18,633 bases of DNA, taken from a bacterium. Its GTDB lineage: Bacteria > Verrucomicrobiota > Kiritimatiellia > UBA8416. The notes beneath the pieces were generated by a model that was not told where the DNA came from, did not search any database, and saw nothing but the letters and a program-made list of their open reading frames with translations. The translations under genes and the position numbers were made by a program. Within the stretch, counting starts at the first letter, position 1; the number at the start of each line of letters is the position of its first letter. The DNA lies in assembly GCA_020048935.1 (NCBI GenBank), contig JAIFLS010000198.1, positions 1-18,633 of the forward strand, read 5' to 3'. Positions 1 to 7,503 of the stretch are shown piece by piece.

Positions 1-987
1 CAGTATCTCCCCCACATTCAACAGATGCCGCACATACGCCCGCGGGAAATGCGTGCAGGTATAGCAGCCACACCCCTCCTCCACCGGCCTGCCATCCAGC
101 CGATAGGCTCCCGCCTTCACCGGATACACCCCCCGGCGCGTGAACGCCGAACCATTGCGCGCATAGCGCGTCGGCATCACGCAGTCAAACATATCCACCC
201 CGAGCGCCACCGCTTCCAGGATCTGGGACATCCGCCCCACCCCCATCAGGTAGCGGGGCCGGTCCGGCGGCAATTCCGCCACGCCCTGCTCCATCCCCCG
301 CAGCAGCACATCCTCGGGCTCCCCCACGCTCACGCCCCCCACGGCGTAGCCGTCAAAACCGATCCCGACCAGTTCACGGGCACAGCGCCTGCGCAAATCG
401 TCGAACGCGCCGCCCTGCACGATTCCAAACACAAGCTGCCCCGCCGCCCGCGGCTGTTCGGAACATTTGGCCGCCCATGCTATGCTTTTCTCCATCGACT
501 GACAAGCGTAATCCCTTGTGCATCCGTGGGGCGGACATTCGTCGAATACCATGGCGATGTCCGAGCCGAGGATCCGCTGGATCCGCATGGCCTCCACTGG
601 TCCCAGGAATATGCGGCTGCCATCGATATGCGAGCTGAATTCGACACCATCATCGCGGATCTTGCGCAGGCCCGCCAGGCTGAACACCTGGAAACCGCCG
701 CTGTCGGTCAGGATCGGGCGAGACCAGCCCATGAAGGCGTGCAGGCCGCCGCAAGCCTCGATCACATCCATGCCGGGCCGCAGGTTCAAGTGGTACGTGT
801 TGCCCAGCAGGATCGAGACATCCAGCGACTCCAGTTCCGCCGGGCTCATCGCCTTGACGGTGGCCTGCGTGCCGACCGGCATGAAAACAGGGGTTTCCAC
901 CGTCCCGTGCGCGGTATGCAGCCCCCCGGTCCGGGCACGACTGCCCGCATCTACCTCCCCGATTTCAAACGTTCCAGCCGAGTCCAA
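1..987 (-). CDS. tgt: Queuine/preQ1 tRNA-ribosyltransferase, C-terminus cut off by window edge
   Basis: Exchanges guanine-34 of GUN-anticodon tRNAs for the queuosine precursor preQ1. The minus strand is open for 329 codons and leaves the window. Visible family motifs: ETPVFMPVGTQATVKAMSP near the N-terminus, TDSGGFQVFSL with Asp95 (substrate-binding Asp), GFDGYAVGGVSVGEP mid-protein, VDMFDCVMPTRYARNG with Asp268 (the nucleophile in characterised enzymes), and the zinc cysteines 306, 308 and 311 in CGCYTC. The final zinc-ligand His should lie just past the edge. The start is a TTG at 987: an in-frame TGA lies two codons upstream, no ATG or GTG precedes the conserved N-terminal motif, and a GGGGTGA Shine-Dalgarno-like sequence sits just before it. 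About 370 residues are expected in full. Identification is secure; the TTG start is probable. Confidence 0.96.
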   Translation of the reverse strand, partial: MDSAGTFEIGEVDAGSRARTGGLHTAHGTVETPVFMPVGTQATVKAMSPAELESLDVSILLGNTYHLNLRPGMDVIEACGGLHAFMGWSRPILTDSGGFQVFSLAGLRKIRDDGVEFSSHIDGSRIFLGPVEAMRIQRILGSDIAMVFDECPPHGCTRDYACQSMEKSIAWAAKCSEQPRAAGQLVFGIVQGGAFDDLRRRCARELVGIGFDGYAVGGVSVGEPEDVLLRGMEQGVAELPPDRPRYLMGVGRMSQILEAVALGVDMFDCVMPTRYARNGSAFTRRGVYPVKAGAYRLDGRPVEEGCGCYTCTHFPRAYVRHLLNVGEIL

Positions 988-1100
988 AAATCACCCCGTT
1001 TTGCGATTCCCCCGTTTCAAAGTCATGGAGCATAGCCATTCCGGGGACAAAAGACAACCCTGTGCGCAAACATAGTTTGGCGTTACGGTCGGCGGGTGAC

Positions 1101-2246
1101 TCATAATGGCATTCTGTATATCGCCCGTTTCCCGTCCATATCCGACGTAAAGTAAACATGGTTCCCGGAATGGTCGATGATGGGATGGGGATGGGCGTCC
1201 TGGGAATTCCAGCTTGAGGCGTTCCGGCAGAGCGGGGTCCAGGTTATGTCATTCCTGTCCCAGTGCACATCCAGGCGGCAGATCCACTGGCCACCCCATT
1301 GGTCCTTGTCGCCTTCCGTCTTGTAGTACCCATCCGAAACCAGCACGTTCGGCGCACCCACGGTAAAATGCCCATAGTGTCTGCAACCGGTGGTGATGGC
1401 GATTTCCTGAAGCCCCGTGCCGTCGGCCTTCACGCGGCCCAGATACGGCAACCCCTTGACGAATTCCCCATGGTAGATGATGGCCGAGCCGTCCCGCTCC
1501 CACATCTCGTGGCAGGTGAAATCCTCGCGCGATCGTCCCGGTCCCTCTGTGCGCAGCCGCAGATGCTGATGACCATCGTACAGCCACATGCGGCGGATCC
1601 CGCAATCCGACGGCCACTCGTGATTGTAGAGGATCAGATCCGCATCGACCGGGCTGAACTGGACATGCGTTATCCAGCATTTGGCCACTTCCTCGCAGAG
1701 GATTTGCGCCCCGGTATCGGTGTCATAGACCCGCAGGTATGACGACAGTCCTTCCTGCTGGACTCGCCCGTCAATGTTGTATTTTGGTCTGCCGGCCAGG
1801 ATCTCCCTGCCATCGAGGGCACGCTCGTCTGTCGTCGGGACGCATAACCGTTTTCCGTCGGCTGACACATGCGTGAATGCCGTCATCTGCCCGTCGGGGT
1901 ATTGTGCAAGTGTGCGCTCCCTGCCATCGGCATCCACCCGGCGGATCTCCCTGCCCTGGATATAGAACAAGGTTCCGCTGGGTACATGGAAGCTCGTGCT
2001 GGCCTTGCCTAAACCGCCGTACGGGATCCCGTTGAAGTAGACGTACGACTTCAGGAACCCCTCGTTGTTCGAGGTCAACTGCCTTTCGCGCCCGGTGCGC
2101 AAATCCCTGTCAAAGACATTGGGATGTCCCGTGCGGTCGCTGATAAAGACGATCCGGGAGTCATCGCTTCCAAGACTGGTGGAGGTGAAATACAGCAGTT
2201 GCTCATTCGCGTCCGTATTTCGTGTCACGCGTTCTGGTTGTCTCAT
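1101..2246 (-). CDS. ogl: Oligogalacturonate lyase (PL22 family)
   Basis: Cleaves di- and oligogalacturonides by beta-elimination in the last cytoplasmic steps of pectin breakdown. The 381-residue protein has the WD40/TolB-like beta-propeller texture of the family (VFISDRTG, HVQFSPVDADLILYNHE, CHEMWERDGSAIIYHG, HVYFTSDMDGKR). The Mn-binding signature of characterised family members, Gln-x-x-His-x-His, is visible as Q349, H352 and H354 in NSQDAHPHP; further conserved histidines are H246 (HEMW) and H290/H293 (RHYGHF). Length matches the family at about 385. There is no signal peptide, fitting a cytoplasmic enzyme. The ATG at 2246 is preceded by AAGAGGA at good spacing. It lies downstream of the esterase gene at 2512-3978 on the same strand, separated by a 265-bp gap with a large palindrome, so co-transcription is uncertain. 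Confidence 0.92.
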   Translation of the reverse strand: MRQPERVTRNTDANEQLLYFTSTSLGSDDSRIVFISDRTGHPNVFDRDLRTGRERQLTSNNEGFLKSYVYFNGIPYGGLGKASTSFHVPSGTLFYIQGREIRRVDADGRERTLAQYPDGQMTAFTHVSADGKRLCVPTTDERALDGREILAGRPKYNIDGRVQQEGLSSYLRVYDTDTGAQILCEEVAKCWITHVQFSPVDADLILYNHEWPSDCGIRRMWLYDGHQHLRLRTEGPGRSREDFTCHEMWERDGSAIIYHGEFVKGLPYLGRVKADGTGLQEIAITTGCRHYGHFTVGAPNVLVSDGYYKTEGDKDQWGGQWICRLDVHWDRNDITWTPLCRNASSWNSQDAHPHPIIDHSGNHVYFTSDMDGKRAIYRMPL

Positions 2247-2310
2247 GTAAATCCTCTTGTTGAATCACTCCCTCAGTCTTGCTTTGCGGTATCGCCGCTG
2301 CTGCTCGGAA

Positions 2311-2405
2311 CCCACCCCGCCCTACGGGCACCCCTCCGTGGAGGGGATCTCTGCTGTGGCGAAATGGTCCCCTCCCATGGAGGGGTGCCCGAAGGGCGGG
2401 GTGGG
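2311..2405. repeat. Long GC-rich palindrome (MITE/REP-like or terminator hairpin)
   Basis: Arms 2311-2347 and 2368-2405 are inverted copies of about 37 bp with two mismatches and one single-base offset, around a 20-bp loop. Each arm also contains a smaller palindrome (CCCCTCC/GGAGGGG). It lies in the 265-bp space between the esterase stop and the ogl start; nothing else was recognised in that gap. It has no sequence relation to the other palindromic family at 7.5-13.4 kb. There is no clear U-tract beside it, so classic intrinsic termination is not evident, though the hairpin could attenuate or protect the transcript. Confidence 0.85.
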
Positions 2406-2511
2406 TCACCGAGCAAAAGGTTCAGTCTCTACTTAATCTCATCCTTGCTCCCACAGATTCTCCGGAAGGCTACATCGATGAAGGCGAGCATGTTGTCGAG
2501 GGTACGTCTTC

Positions 2512-3978
2512 TCAATCGCCTGTCCGGAACGGATATGCCGGGAGATTGCTCTCATTCACCAGGTTCACATCCGGTTTGCCGGACCAGGCGTAACGGCAGG
2601 CTTTGGGCGACTCCACGCCATCCGCCTGCAGGATCACCATTGTTCCCTCGATCACCGCCTTTGCCGGATGCCAAGCGCCTTGCGCGTCTGCCAGCCAGAA
2701 GCCCTTCGGGTCGCCGCCATCCAGCGTCTTCAGCCCATCGGCATGCTTAAAGGTGATGGTCATCTGATTGCCCTTGACCGCTACCCCTCCATACACAGGA
2801 CCTTTTCCATTCACTTTCTCCTGGTAAACCGATTCGCGAGCAAGAAGCGATAAGCGACGGGCAATCGGTTCCTTATCGGAGGGGTGAATGTTCTTAGCAT
2901 CACCCAGATCAACCGTATTGACCACGGCTGCATGCGGCAGATCCAGCCCCTTCATCTGCGCCTCGCGGAACCAGGCCCAGCTTTTCGCATCCGGCCGCCC
3001 GTCGTCTTCACCAAACCCCGGCAACATGACCCCGAGCGCAAAGAAATCATCACGCCCCCATTCCGTGCGCAGTCGCCTGATCCATACCGGCAGGCTCTGC
3101 GCGTACTGCTCGGGCTGGTCGGCATTGGCCTCGCCCTGATACCAGACCAGTCCCCGACTCGCATACGGAATGACCGGATGCAGCATCGCGTTGTAGAGGA
3201 GATTCGGTTGCTTGCGAATAAACACGTTGCCGGGCCGGACCCCCCGGTCGATGGCCGCCTGCACCCGGCTCTGCGTGTTCGTGCTGGCATCGAACGCATC
3301 CATGGTGGCCTTGAAGTGCGGCAACTCCCCGGTCAGTTCCCGCGGCATCCATCCTTCGATGCTGGAACTTCCCCAGCAGGTGACGATGACGGCAACCGGC
3401 AGCTCCAGCGCCTTCTGAAGGTAATAGCTGAACCCGAATGCGATTGCGCTGCCCGACACATCCGTTGACCACACCCCCTTGCTGTTCTCCTCGGGCGAGA
3501 ATGAAACATTGACCGGCACATGATAGCTGCGGACCGGGCGCTGCCGCGCATCCGGTACCAGCGCCGCCAGTTCGGCATCGCCACCCCAGTTGAACATCGG
3601 GTGCGACTCCGTGCCCCAGCCATACTGCATGTTCGATTGTCCCGAGCAAATCCAGACTTCGCCCACCAGGACATCGACGAACGAGATGGCGCTGGTTTTC
3701 CCCTGGATGGTCAGGGTTCGCCCCTCGGGTGACGCATCAAGTGCAGGCAGGTCTGCCCGCCACCTGCCGTCCGCCCCGGCTGTCGCCGACACGGCTTGTC
3801 CGGCAAACGTGACCGTGACCGTTTCGCCCGGCTCCGCTTTACCCCAGACGGGCACCGTCATCCCGCGCTGGAGCACCATGTGATCCCCGAACATCGATGA
3901 CGGGCTGACCTCTGCCCTTACGCGGACACCCAGCCCAATCAACACAACCGCAACTGCCAACAAACGTAATCTCATCAT
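2512..3978 (-). CDS. Secreted sialate O-acetylesterase family (SASA) carbohydrate esterase
   Basis: Predicted exported esterase that removes O-acetyl groups from a glycan; in this family the substrate is often plant or host polysaccharide rather than sialic acid. From the chosen start (488 residues): signal peptide at about 1-22 (hydrophobic LLAVAVVLIGLGV, then VRA), an N-terminal beta domain (MFGDHMVLQRGMTVPVWG), and the SGNH-type catalytic core with GQSNMQ (nucleophile Ser115), WGSSSIEGW (202-210), LVWYQGEAN (277-284) and DAKNIHPSDK with Asp360/His365 as the acid-base pair. A C-terminal beta segment ends in YPFRTGD. The frame is open 37 codons further upstream, but GGGGGAAGAG directly precedes the ATGATG at 3978 and the signal peptide begins there. 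Downstream on the same strand lies ogl, suggesting use of acetylated pectin-type material (inference). All catalytic residues appear intact. Confidence 0.93.
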   Translation of the reverse strand: MMRLRLLAVAVVLIGLGVRVRAEVSPSSMFGDHMVLQRGMTVPVWGKAEPGETVTVTFAGQAVSATAGADGRWRADLPALDASPEGRTLTIQGKTSAISFVDVLVGEVWICSGQSNMQYGWGTESHPMFNWGGDAELAALVPDARQRPVRSYHVPVNVSFSPEENSKGVWSTDVSGSAIAFGFSYYLQKALELPVAVIVTCWGSSSIEGWMPRELTGELPHFKATMDAFDASTNTQSRVQAAIDRGVRPGNVFIRKQPNLLYNAMLHPVIPYASRGLVWYQGEANADQPEQYAQSLPVWIRRLRTEWGRDDFFALGVMLPGFGEDDGRPDAKSWAWFREAQMKGLDLPHAAVVNTVDLGDAKNIHPSDKEPIARRLSLLARESVYQEKVNGKGPVYGGVAVKGNQMTITFKHADGLKTLDGGDPKGFWLADAQGAWHPAKAVIEGTMVILQADGVESPKACRYAWSGKPDVNLVNESNLPAYPFRTGD

Positions 3979-4049
3979 ACTCTTCCCCCTACAATCATAA
4001 CCTGCTAATTGAGCCGCCATCCGGGACAACCGTGGAAAACGTGTTGCGG

Positions 4050-4604
4050 TTAGCGACAATAACCTTGACCCACAAGCCAGGCTCGGCACAAGTTGAACTG
4101 CTCGTGGATTTCCGCGGAATCCGGCAAGCGCGCTTGCTCGATGATACGGGCAACATCATCAGGACTGAAACCGGAGTTGGAAACGACAAAGGCAAGATCA
4201 TCCAAGTCCGTCGGGTCGTAGCGCATCATCTTGCTGAGCATCAAGTCGGCATCGCCAAGTCGATAGAGAGCCAAACGCCGGAAAGGTCGGACAATCGCAG
4301 CTCGCTCGCTACGCCATACTGGACGCAGGACGACCTGATCCTCGTCAAACAAATGCGTCATGTATAACCCGTCTTCCTCAAATTCATCGTTGATCTGCTC
4401 GAGAGCCTCCCAGAAATTTCCACCCGCATCAAGTTCCTCGGCCTGGCCTATCCACAACACGGCATCCACATCCAGGCTAAGTGCATACTCCGGCTTAGGG
4501 GCGGGGTAACCAAGTAAAAGTGCAGCGCGACCATAGAGCGTCAGATCAACGTCGGCTTCAAGTAATGCATCCAGCCGCGTCAACAATCTCTCGGCATTGC
4601 TCAT
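4050..4604 (-). CDS. DUF6036-like nucleotidyltransferase, second gene of a coupled pair
   Basis: A 184-residue protein with a minimal nucleotidyltransferase signature: LYGRAALLLGY (G25, with R26 where Ser is often found) followed by SLDVDAVL with acidic pair D45/D47, then helical sequence including a DLDDLAFV stretch. It resembles the DUF6036 group of nucleotidyltransferases related to AbiEii and MNT proteins; this family call is from memory and moderately sure. The frame is open further upstream, but the ATG at 4604 overlaps the stop of the preceding gene as ATGA, which decides the start and implies translational coupling. The partner protein has no recognised function. An antitoxin or toxin role by analogy with MNT-HEPN and AbiE pairs is inference only. 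The protein is acidic and lacks a signal peptide, so cytoplasmic. Confidence 0.75.
   Translation of the reverse strand: MSNAERLLTRLDALLEADVDLTLYGRAALLLGYPAPKPEYALSLDVDAVLWIGQAEELDAGGNFWEALEQINDEFEEDGLYMTHLFDEDQVVLRPVWRSERAAIVRPFRRLALYRLGDADLMLSKMMRYDPTDLDDLAFVVSNSGFSPDDVARIIEQARLPDSAEIHEQFNLCRAWLVGQGYCR
4601..4604 (-). promoter_or_regulatory. ATGA stop/start overlap (translational coupling)
   Basis: On the minus strand the TGA ending the upstream gene shares bases with the ATG of the nucleotidyltransferase gene. No independent strong Shine-Dalgarno is needed in such an arrangement, and expression of the second protein should depend on translation of the first. Confidence 0.8.
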
Positions 4605-5179
4605 CGCACCAGCTCCCACTTCTGCGCATTTGCCCGGCGGTGCACCATGACTGGCCAAGCCAACCGCTGCCAATGCACAACCGGAGAACGGAAGGGACGA
4701 CGCAGGGGGAATTCGGCGGCAACACGCCGCCAGACGGCATGTTCAGGCTCGACTCTCAATGCCTGGCGCGCCAGTTCACCCAATATCACATCCGCACGCT
4801 CGCGACGCGCCAATAACAGGAGACGCTGCACATTGACGGCACCACGTGAAACCAACTGCGCAGCCAGACGCAAGAGCTGCGGTTGATCTGCCCGTTGAAG
4901 CTGGCAGATCGCTATCACCAGATCCTCGTTGGCAAAGACATCGGGGGGGGGGGCTAGAAAGCCTTTGACATCCTCTTCCATCCGACGGACTACGCGTGCT
5001 CCCCGCGCATGCGCCACATCCATCAGCCAATCTTCAGGATTTTCCGATTGACTGGATGGATACTCGCGCATCAGGCGTTGCAACCGTCGCTCCAGAAGCG
5101 ATCGGTGTACCGTGAGCCCTAGACGATCAGCCAGTCGCCCTGTATTCAGAAAAACACATTTTCTCTTCACGTCTTCCAT
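4601..5179 (-). CDS. Uncharacterised protein, first gene of the coupled nucleotidyltransferase pair
   Basis: A 192-residue basic, Arg/Leu-rich, apparently helical protein. I recognise no domain with confidence. The N-terminus (KCVFLNTGRLADRLGLTVHRS) could be a short helix-turn-helix-like element; the middle (LLRLAAQLVSRG, LLLLARRERADVILGELARQA) is an amphipathic helical stretch; the end is WELVR. The stop overlaps the ATG of the nucleotidyltransferase gene. The ATG at 5179 is preferred; an AGGAG lies about 14 nt upstream, which is long, and the frame extends to a TTG at 5215 without a better ribosome site, so the start is uncertain. Codons 76-79 (Ala-Pro-Pro-Pro) are encoded by a run of 11 C residues, so a one-base slip would truncate the protein and probably reduce translation of its partner. 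No signal peptide. Confidence 0.7.
   Translation of the reverse strand: MEDVKRKCVFLNTGRLADRLGLTVHRSLLERRLQRLMREYPSSQSENPEDWLMDVAHARGARVVRRMEEDVKGFLAPPPDVFANEDLVIAICQLQRADQPQLLRLAAQLVSRGAVNVQRLLLLARRERADVILGELARQALRVEPEHAVWRRVAAEFPLRRPFRSPVVHWQRLAWPVMVHRRANAQKWELVR
4943..4953 (-). repeat. C11 homopolymer inside coding sequence (candidate phase-variation tract)
   Basis: The plus strand shows eleven consecutive G (C11 on the coding strand), reading GCC CCC CCC CCC. It lies about 40% into the first gene of the nucleotidyltransferase pair. Tracts of this length inside genes are prone to slipped-strand length change and form contingency loci in several bacteria. A homopolymer this long is also a common place for sequencing error; the frame stays open as given. 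Confidence 0.8.
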
Positions 5180-5261
5180 ACTGCAAATGTACACTCCTGG
5201 AAGGATGACAATCAACCATTCATTTATATATCAGCATGAGACATGGCACATTAGTCAGCCT

Positions 5262-7340
5262 CTATTTCAAGATGGCGTCGGCCATGGCCTCGCCAATCTC
5301 GAGGAAGGTCTCGGCATTGTTAAAGTAGTACTGCGGCCTGCCGCCTGGCGATACCTCACCGGACCGGAAGAAGGAGCTGGTATCGACGCTGACCACATTG
5401 CCGGTAAATTCAGGATATGTTTCAGGATCGGAGACCGCCATCTGGGCTTTCACAACTTGCCCGCGAGCTTCTTTCTCCCTGCTGTCATCATAGCCGAGGG
5501 CGGTGACCACTACCGGCAGGTCGGGGGCTTTGAACTCCTTCCGCAGATCCCGGATCAGGCTGGCCAGGTTCTGCTCGTAGTCCGCTGCCATCGCCGGCGA
5601 AAAGGTATCCTTGATGCCTTGGAACCATACGAGACCACTGAGCTCCAGTTTCTGGCCAATGTAACCCGGGTAGACATTCTGCGGTTTCTCGAAGACGCCG
5701 TGCAACCCATCGACGAGTTCACGGTATTCTTGTCCGCTCCGGGCGTAGCGGTTCAGATCCAGCCACTCGTCGATCCTGCGTAGGCCGTTCCAGGTCGTCT
5801 CCGCGTTACCGGAATGCATGCACACAAACGCTTTGCCGTCGAGATCACTCATCAGCCCCTTGATGTAGGTTCCTGTGATCGAGTCGCCGATAAAGAGCAC
5901 GCGCGGCAGCGGTTGGCTGGGATTCTTCCGGTTGGCAAGGGCCTCGAGCACCGTTTCACGTACCTTCGGTTGGAGGCTCCCCACACTGTGTACATTGGTG
6001 CTTTTCGGGAAGCCCTGGCGAATCGATTCGGAATACAAGTCGTCAATGATGACGCCGTTTTCCTGCATCACTCTTTCGGCGATGGCGTTGTACCGTTTTA
6101 CATCGGCATTGGGTGTATCAGGGTCACCGGCCCATACGGGCGTCACGCTGGCCCAGATCAGGGTTGCGCCGGTTGCCTTCATCTTGGCGACGAGTGTCCG
6201 GAGATTCGCCTCCCAGTCCTCGTAGGATGTGGGGTGCTTCCCGTCGCCCTCATAGAATTTGAAGCTGCGTTCCCGGTGCTGGACATCCCAGACGCCCCAG
6301 TTGAAGTGGATCACATCCCAGCTACCTTCCATGCCACCGCTGCCACCGGCCACGGGTGAGAGGTAGTCGTGGCCGAGTGAGCGCGACCCGATACCACCGC
6401 GGGTGGCAAAGCGTACCAGCAGCACCGGATCCTCGATTGCGTCACCCAGGACATGGCCGAACATGAGCTCGGGGCCGATCGCGCCGACAGGGGCTTCGCC
6501 GCCGTAGACGGTGTCGCCCACCTGCAGGAAATGGCCGGGCGTCCTGGTATTGTTGTGTATGGGATGAAGGTCGTGGAGCGCCACATCGTCACGCGTGCGC
6601 CATGCACCGGACGCATCCCTGAGAAACGCGTATTCTGGGTTGGTATCAATAACCGTCTCCAGGCATCCGGGTTTATTGAGCAGCGGGATCCGGAAGTCGT
6701 GTCCCGGTTTGCCGAAGAAGAGGGTACGGAAGGCATAACGCTTGCCACGCTCAAGCTCAATCGCCCTGATGACAGCCGTGTCCTGCCCCGGCTCTCGCTT
6801 GTAGACCTCCTTACCTTCAAGGGCGGTCACATTGAAGGCGGACTCCCCGCTACCGGGATGGAACTCGTAGCGGCCGGCATAGGGCACCGTGACAAACCCG
6901 CGTATGACCGTCGTATAACCGTCCCTCGCGGAAAGCTCGGGAAACGACGTGAAGGGAACCAATTCCCGCCCCCGCTTGCCCTTCTCCTTCTGACGCGTAC
7001 GCTGATCACCAAGCTCGACGATGCCGGTAGCTTCAGGCGAAAGAGTCTCGTAATCGGCATTGGCATCATAGCCGCCCTTGTACACCGCGCAGTTAACGTG
7101 TTTTTTCTGCTCGCCAGCGACAGCACTCGCGCTCGGATAGAAATCCTCATGCACTCCATCGGTATGACCACTGATGGGCGCCTGCTCGAGCACATTCTCA
7201 TCGCCGGCAAGAACGAAGACCTTGATCGGCCTGGGGGGCTCTCCCGCTTGCGCCCACATCAGGCCCAACCCGCTCACGGCAACCGCCAGCAATACGTTGC
7301 TAATACACCTGTTTGAAATCATCATGTGTTTACGCATCAT
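5262..7340 (-). CDS. Secreted SASA-like esterase with an inserted, permuted SGNH hydrolase domain
   Basis: A 692-residue protein with a signal peptide (VLLAVAVSGLGLMWAQA, cut near residue 32). Order of segments: SASA head (KVFVLAGDENV, 40-50; the usual GQSN is GDEN, so the nucleophile Ser is Glu48); a PA14-like beta insert (about 130-225: TVIRGFVTVPYAGRYEF, then LERGKRYAFRTLF); more SASA (GPELMFGHVLGD, 289-300, to GGSGG, 336); the second half of a GDSL/SGNH hydrolase (SWDVIHFNWGVWD, 340-352, to STNVH with His451); then the first half of such a hydrolase (PRVLFIGDSITG, Ser487, to GLRRIDEWL, 527); then the SASA tail (LSGLVWFQGIKD, 567-578, to NAETFLEIGEAM). No His occurs after residue 547, so the SASA tail lacks its catalytic His. 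GGGAG precedes the ATGATG at 7340. Likely an extracytoplasmic carbohydrate esterase; substrate unknown. Domain identities are good, the permutation reading is inference. Confidence 0.88.
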   Translation of the reverse strand: MMRKHMMISNRCISNVLLAVAVSGLGLMWAQAGEPPRPIKVFVLAGDENVLEQAPISGHTDGVHEDFYPSASAVAGEQKKHVNCAVYKGGYDANADYETLSPEATGIVELGDQRTRQKEKGKRGRELVPFTSFPELSARDGYTTVIRGFVTVPYAGRYEFHPGSGESAFNVTALEGKEVYKREPGQDTAVIRAIELERGKRYAFRTLFFGKPGHDFRIPLLNKPGCLETVIDTNPEYAFLRDASGAWRTRDDVALHDLHPIHNNTRTPGHFLQVGDTVYGGEAPVGAIGPELMFGHVLGDAIEDPVLLVRFATRGGIGSRSLGHDYLSPVAGGSGGMEGSWDVIHFNWGVWDVQHRERSFKFYEGDGKHPTSYEDWEANLRTLVAKMKATGATLIWASVTPVWAGDPDTPNADVKRYNAIAERVMQENGVIIDDLYSESIRQGFPKSTNVHSVGSLQPKVRETVLEALANRKNPSQPLPRVLFIGDSITGTYIKGLMSDLDGKAFVCMHSGNAETTWNGLRRIDEWLDLNRYARSGQEYRELVDGLHGVFEKPQNVYPGYIGQKLELSGLVWFQGIKDTFSPAMAADYEQNLASLIRDLRKEFKAPDLPVVVTALGYDDSREKEARGQVVKAQMAVSDPETYPEFTGNVVSVDTSSFFRSGEVSPGGRPQYYFNNAETFLEIGEAMADAILK

Positions 7341-7361
7341 GTCTCCCTTTATTTCGGTCTA

Positions 7362-7432
7362 CGAGAACGGCGACGCGAATGGTGAACGATTGGGATACTC
7401 TCTACTCGTTATCCGTTCTCGTCGCCGTTTTC
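7362..7432. promoter_or_regulatory. Inverted repeat in the leader of the 692-aa esterase-like gene
   Basis: Arms 7362-7379 and 7415-7432 match as inverted copies at 16 of 18 positions, with a 35-bp spacer. The structure starts about 20 bases upstream of the ATG at 7340 and is followed by a GGGAG ribosome site. It could be a 5' leader hairpin or a dimeric operator. No sigma-type promoter was confidently placed. The remaining bases up to 7503 show nothing recognisable. Confidence 0.6.
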
Positions 7433-7503
7433 GTTAACCGAGCCCCCCTCATACAGTCGTACAATTTTGACTGCACCTTAAAATCCAAAACCGCACGCCC
7501 CCT

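Noticed and set aside
25..1035. Long plus-strand open frame of 336 codons
   Set aside because: It is the reverse side of tgt; the composition is His/Pro/Arg-rich without any family pattern, while the minus strand carries clear Tgt motifs.
2430..2516. Minus-strand frame beginning at a TTG overlapping the esterase stop (about 28 codons, with DNMLAFIDVAFRRICG)
   Set aside because: It looks protein-like but is very short, lacks a good start and has no recognised relatives; it could be a remnant of a lost gene, but cannot be supported.
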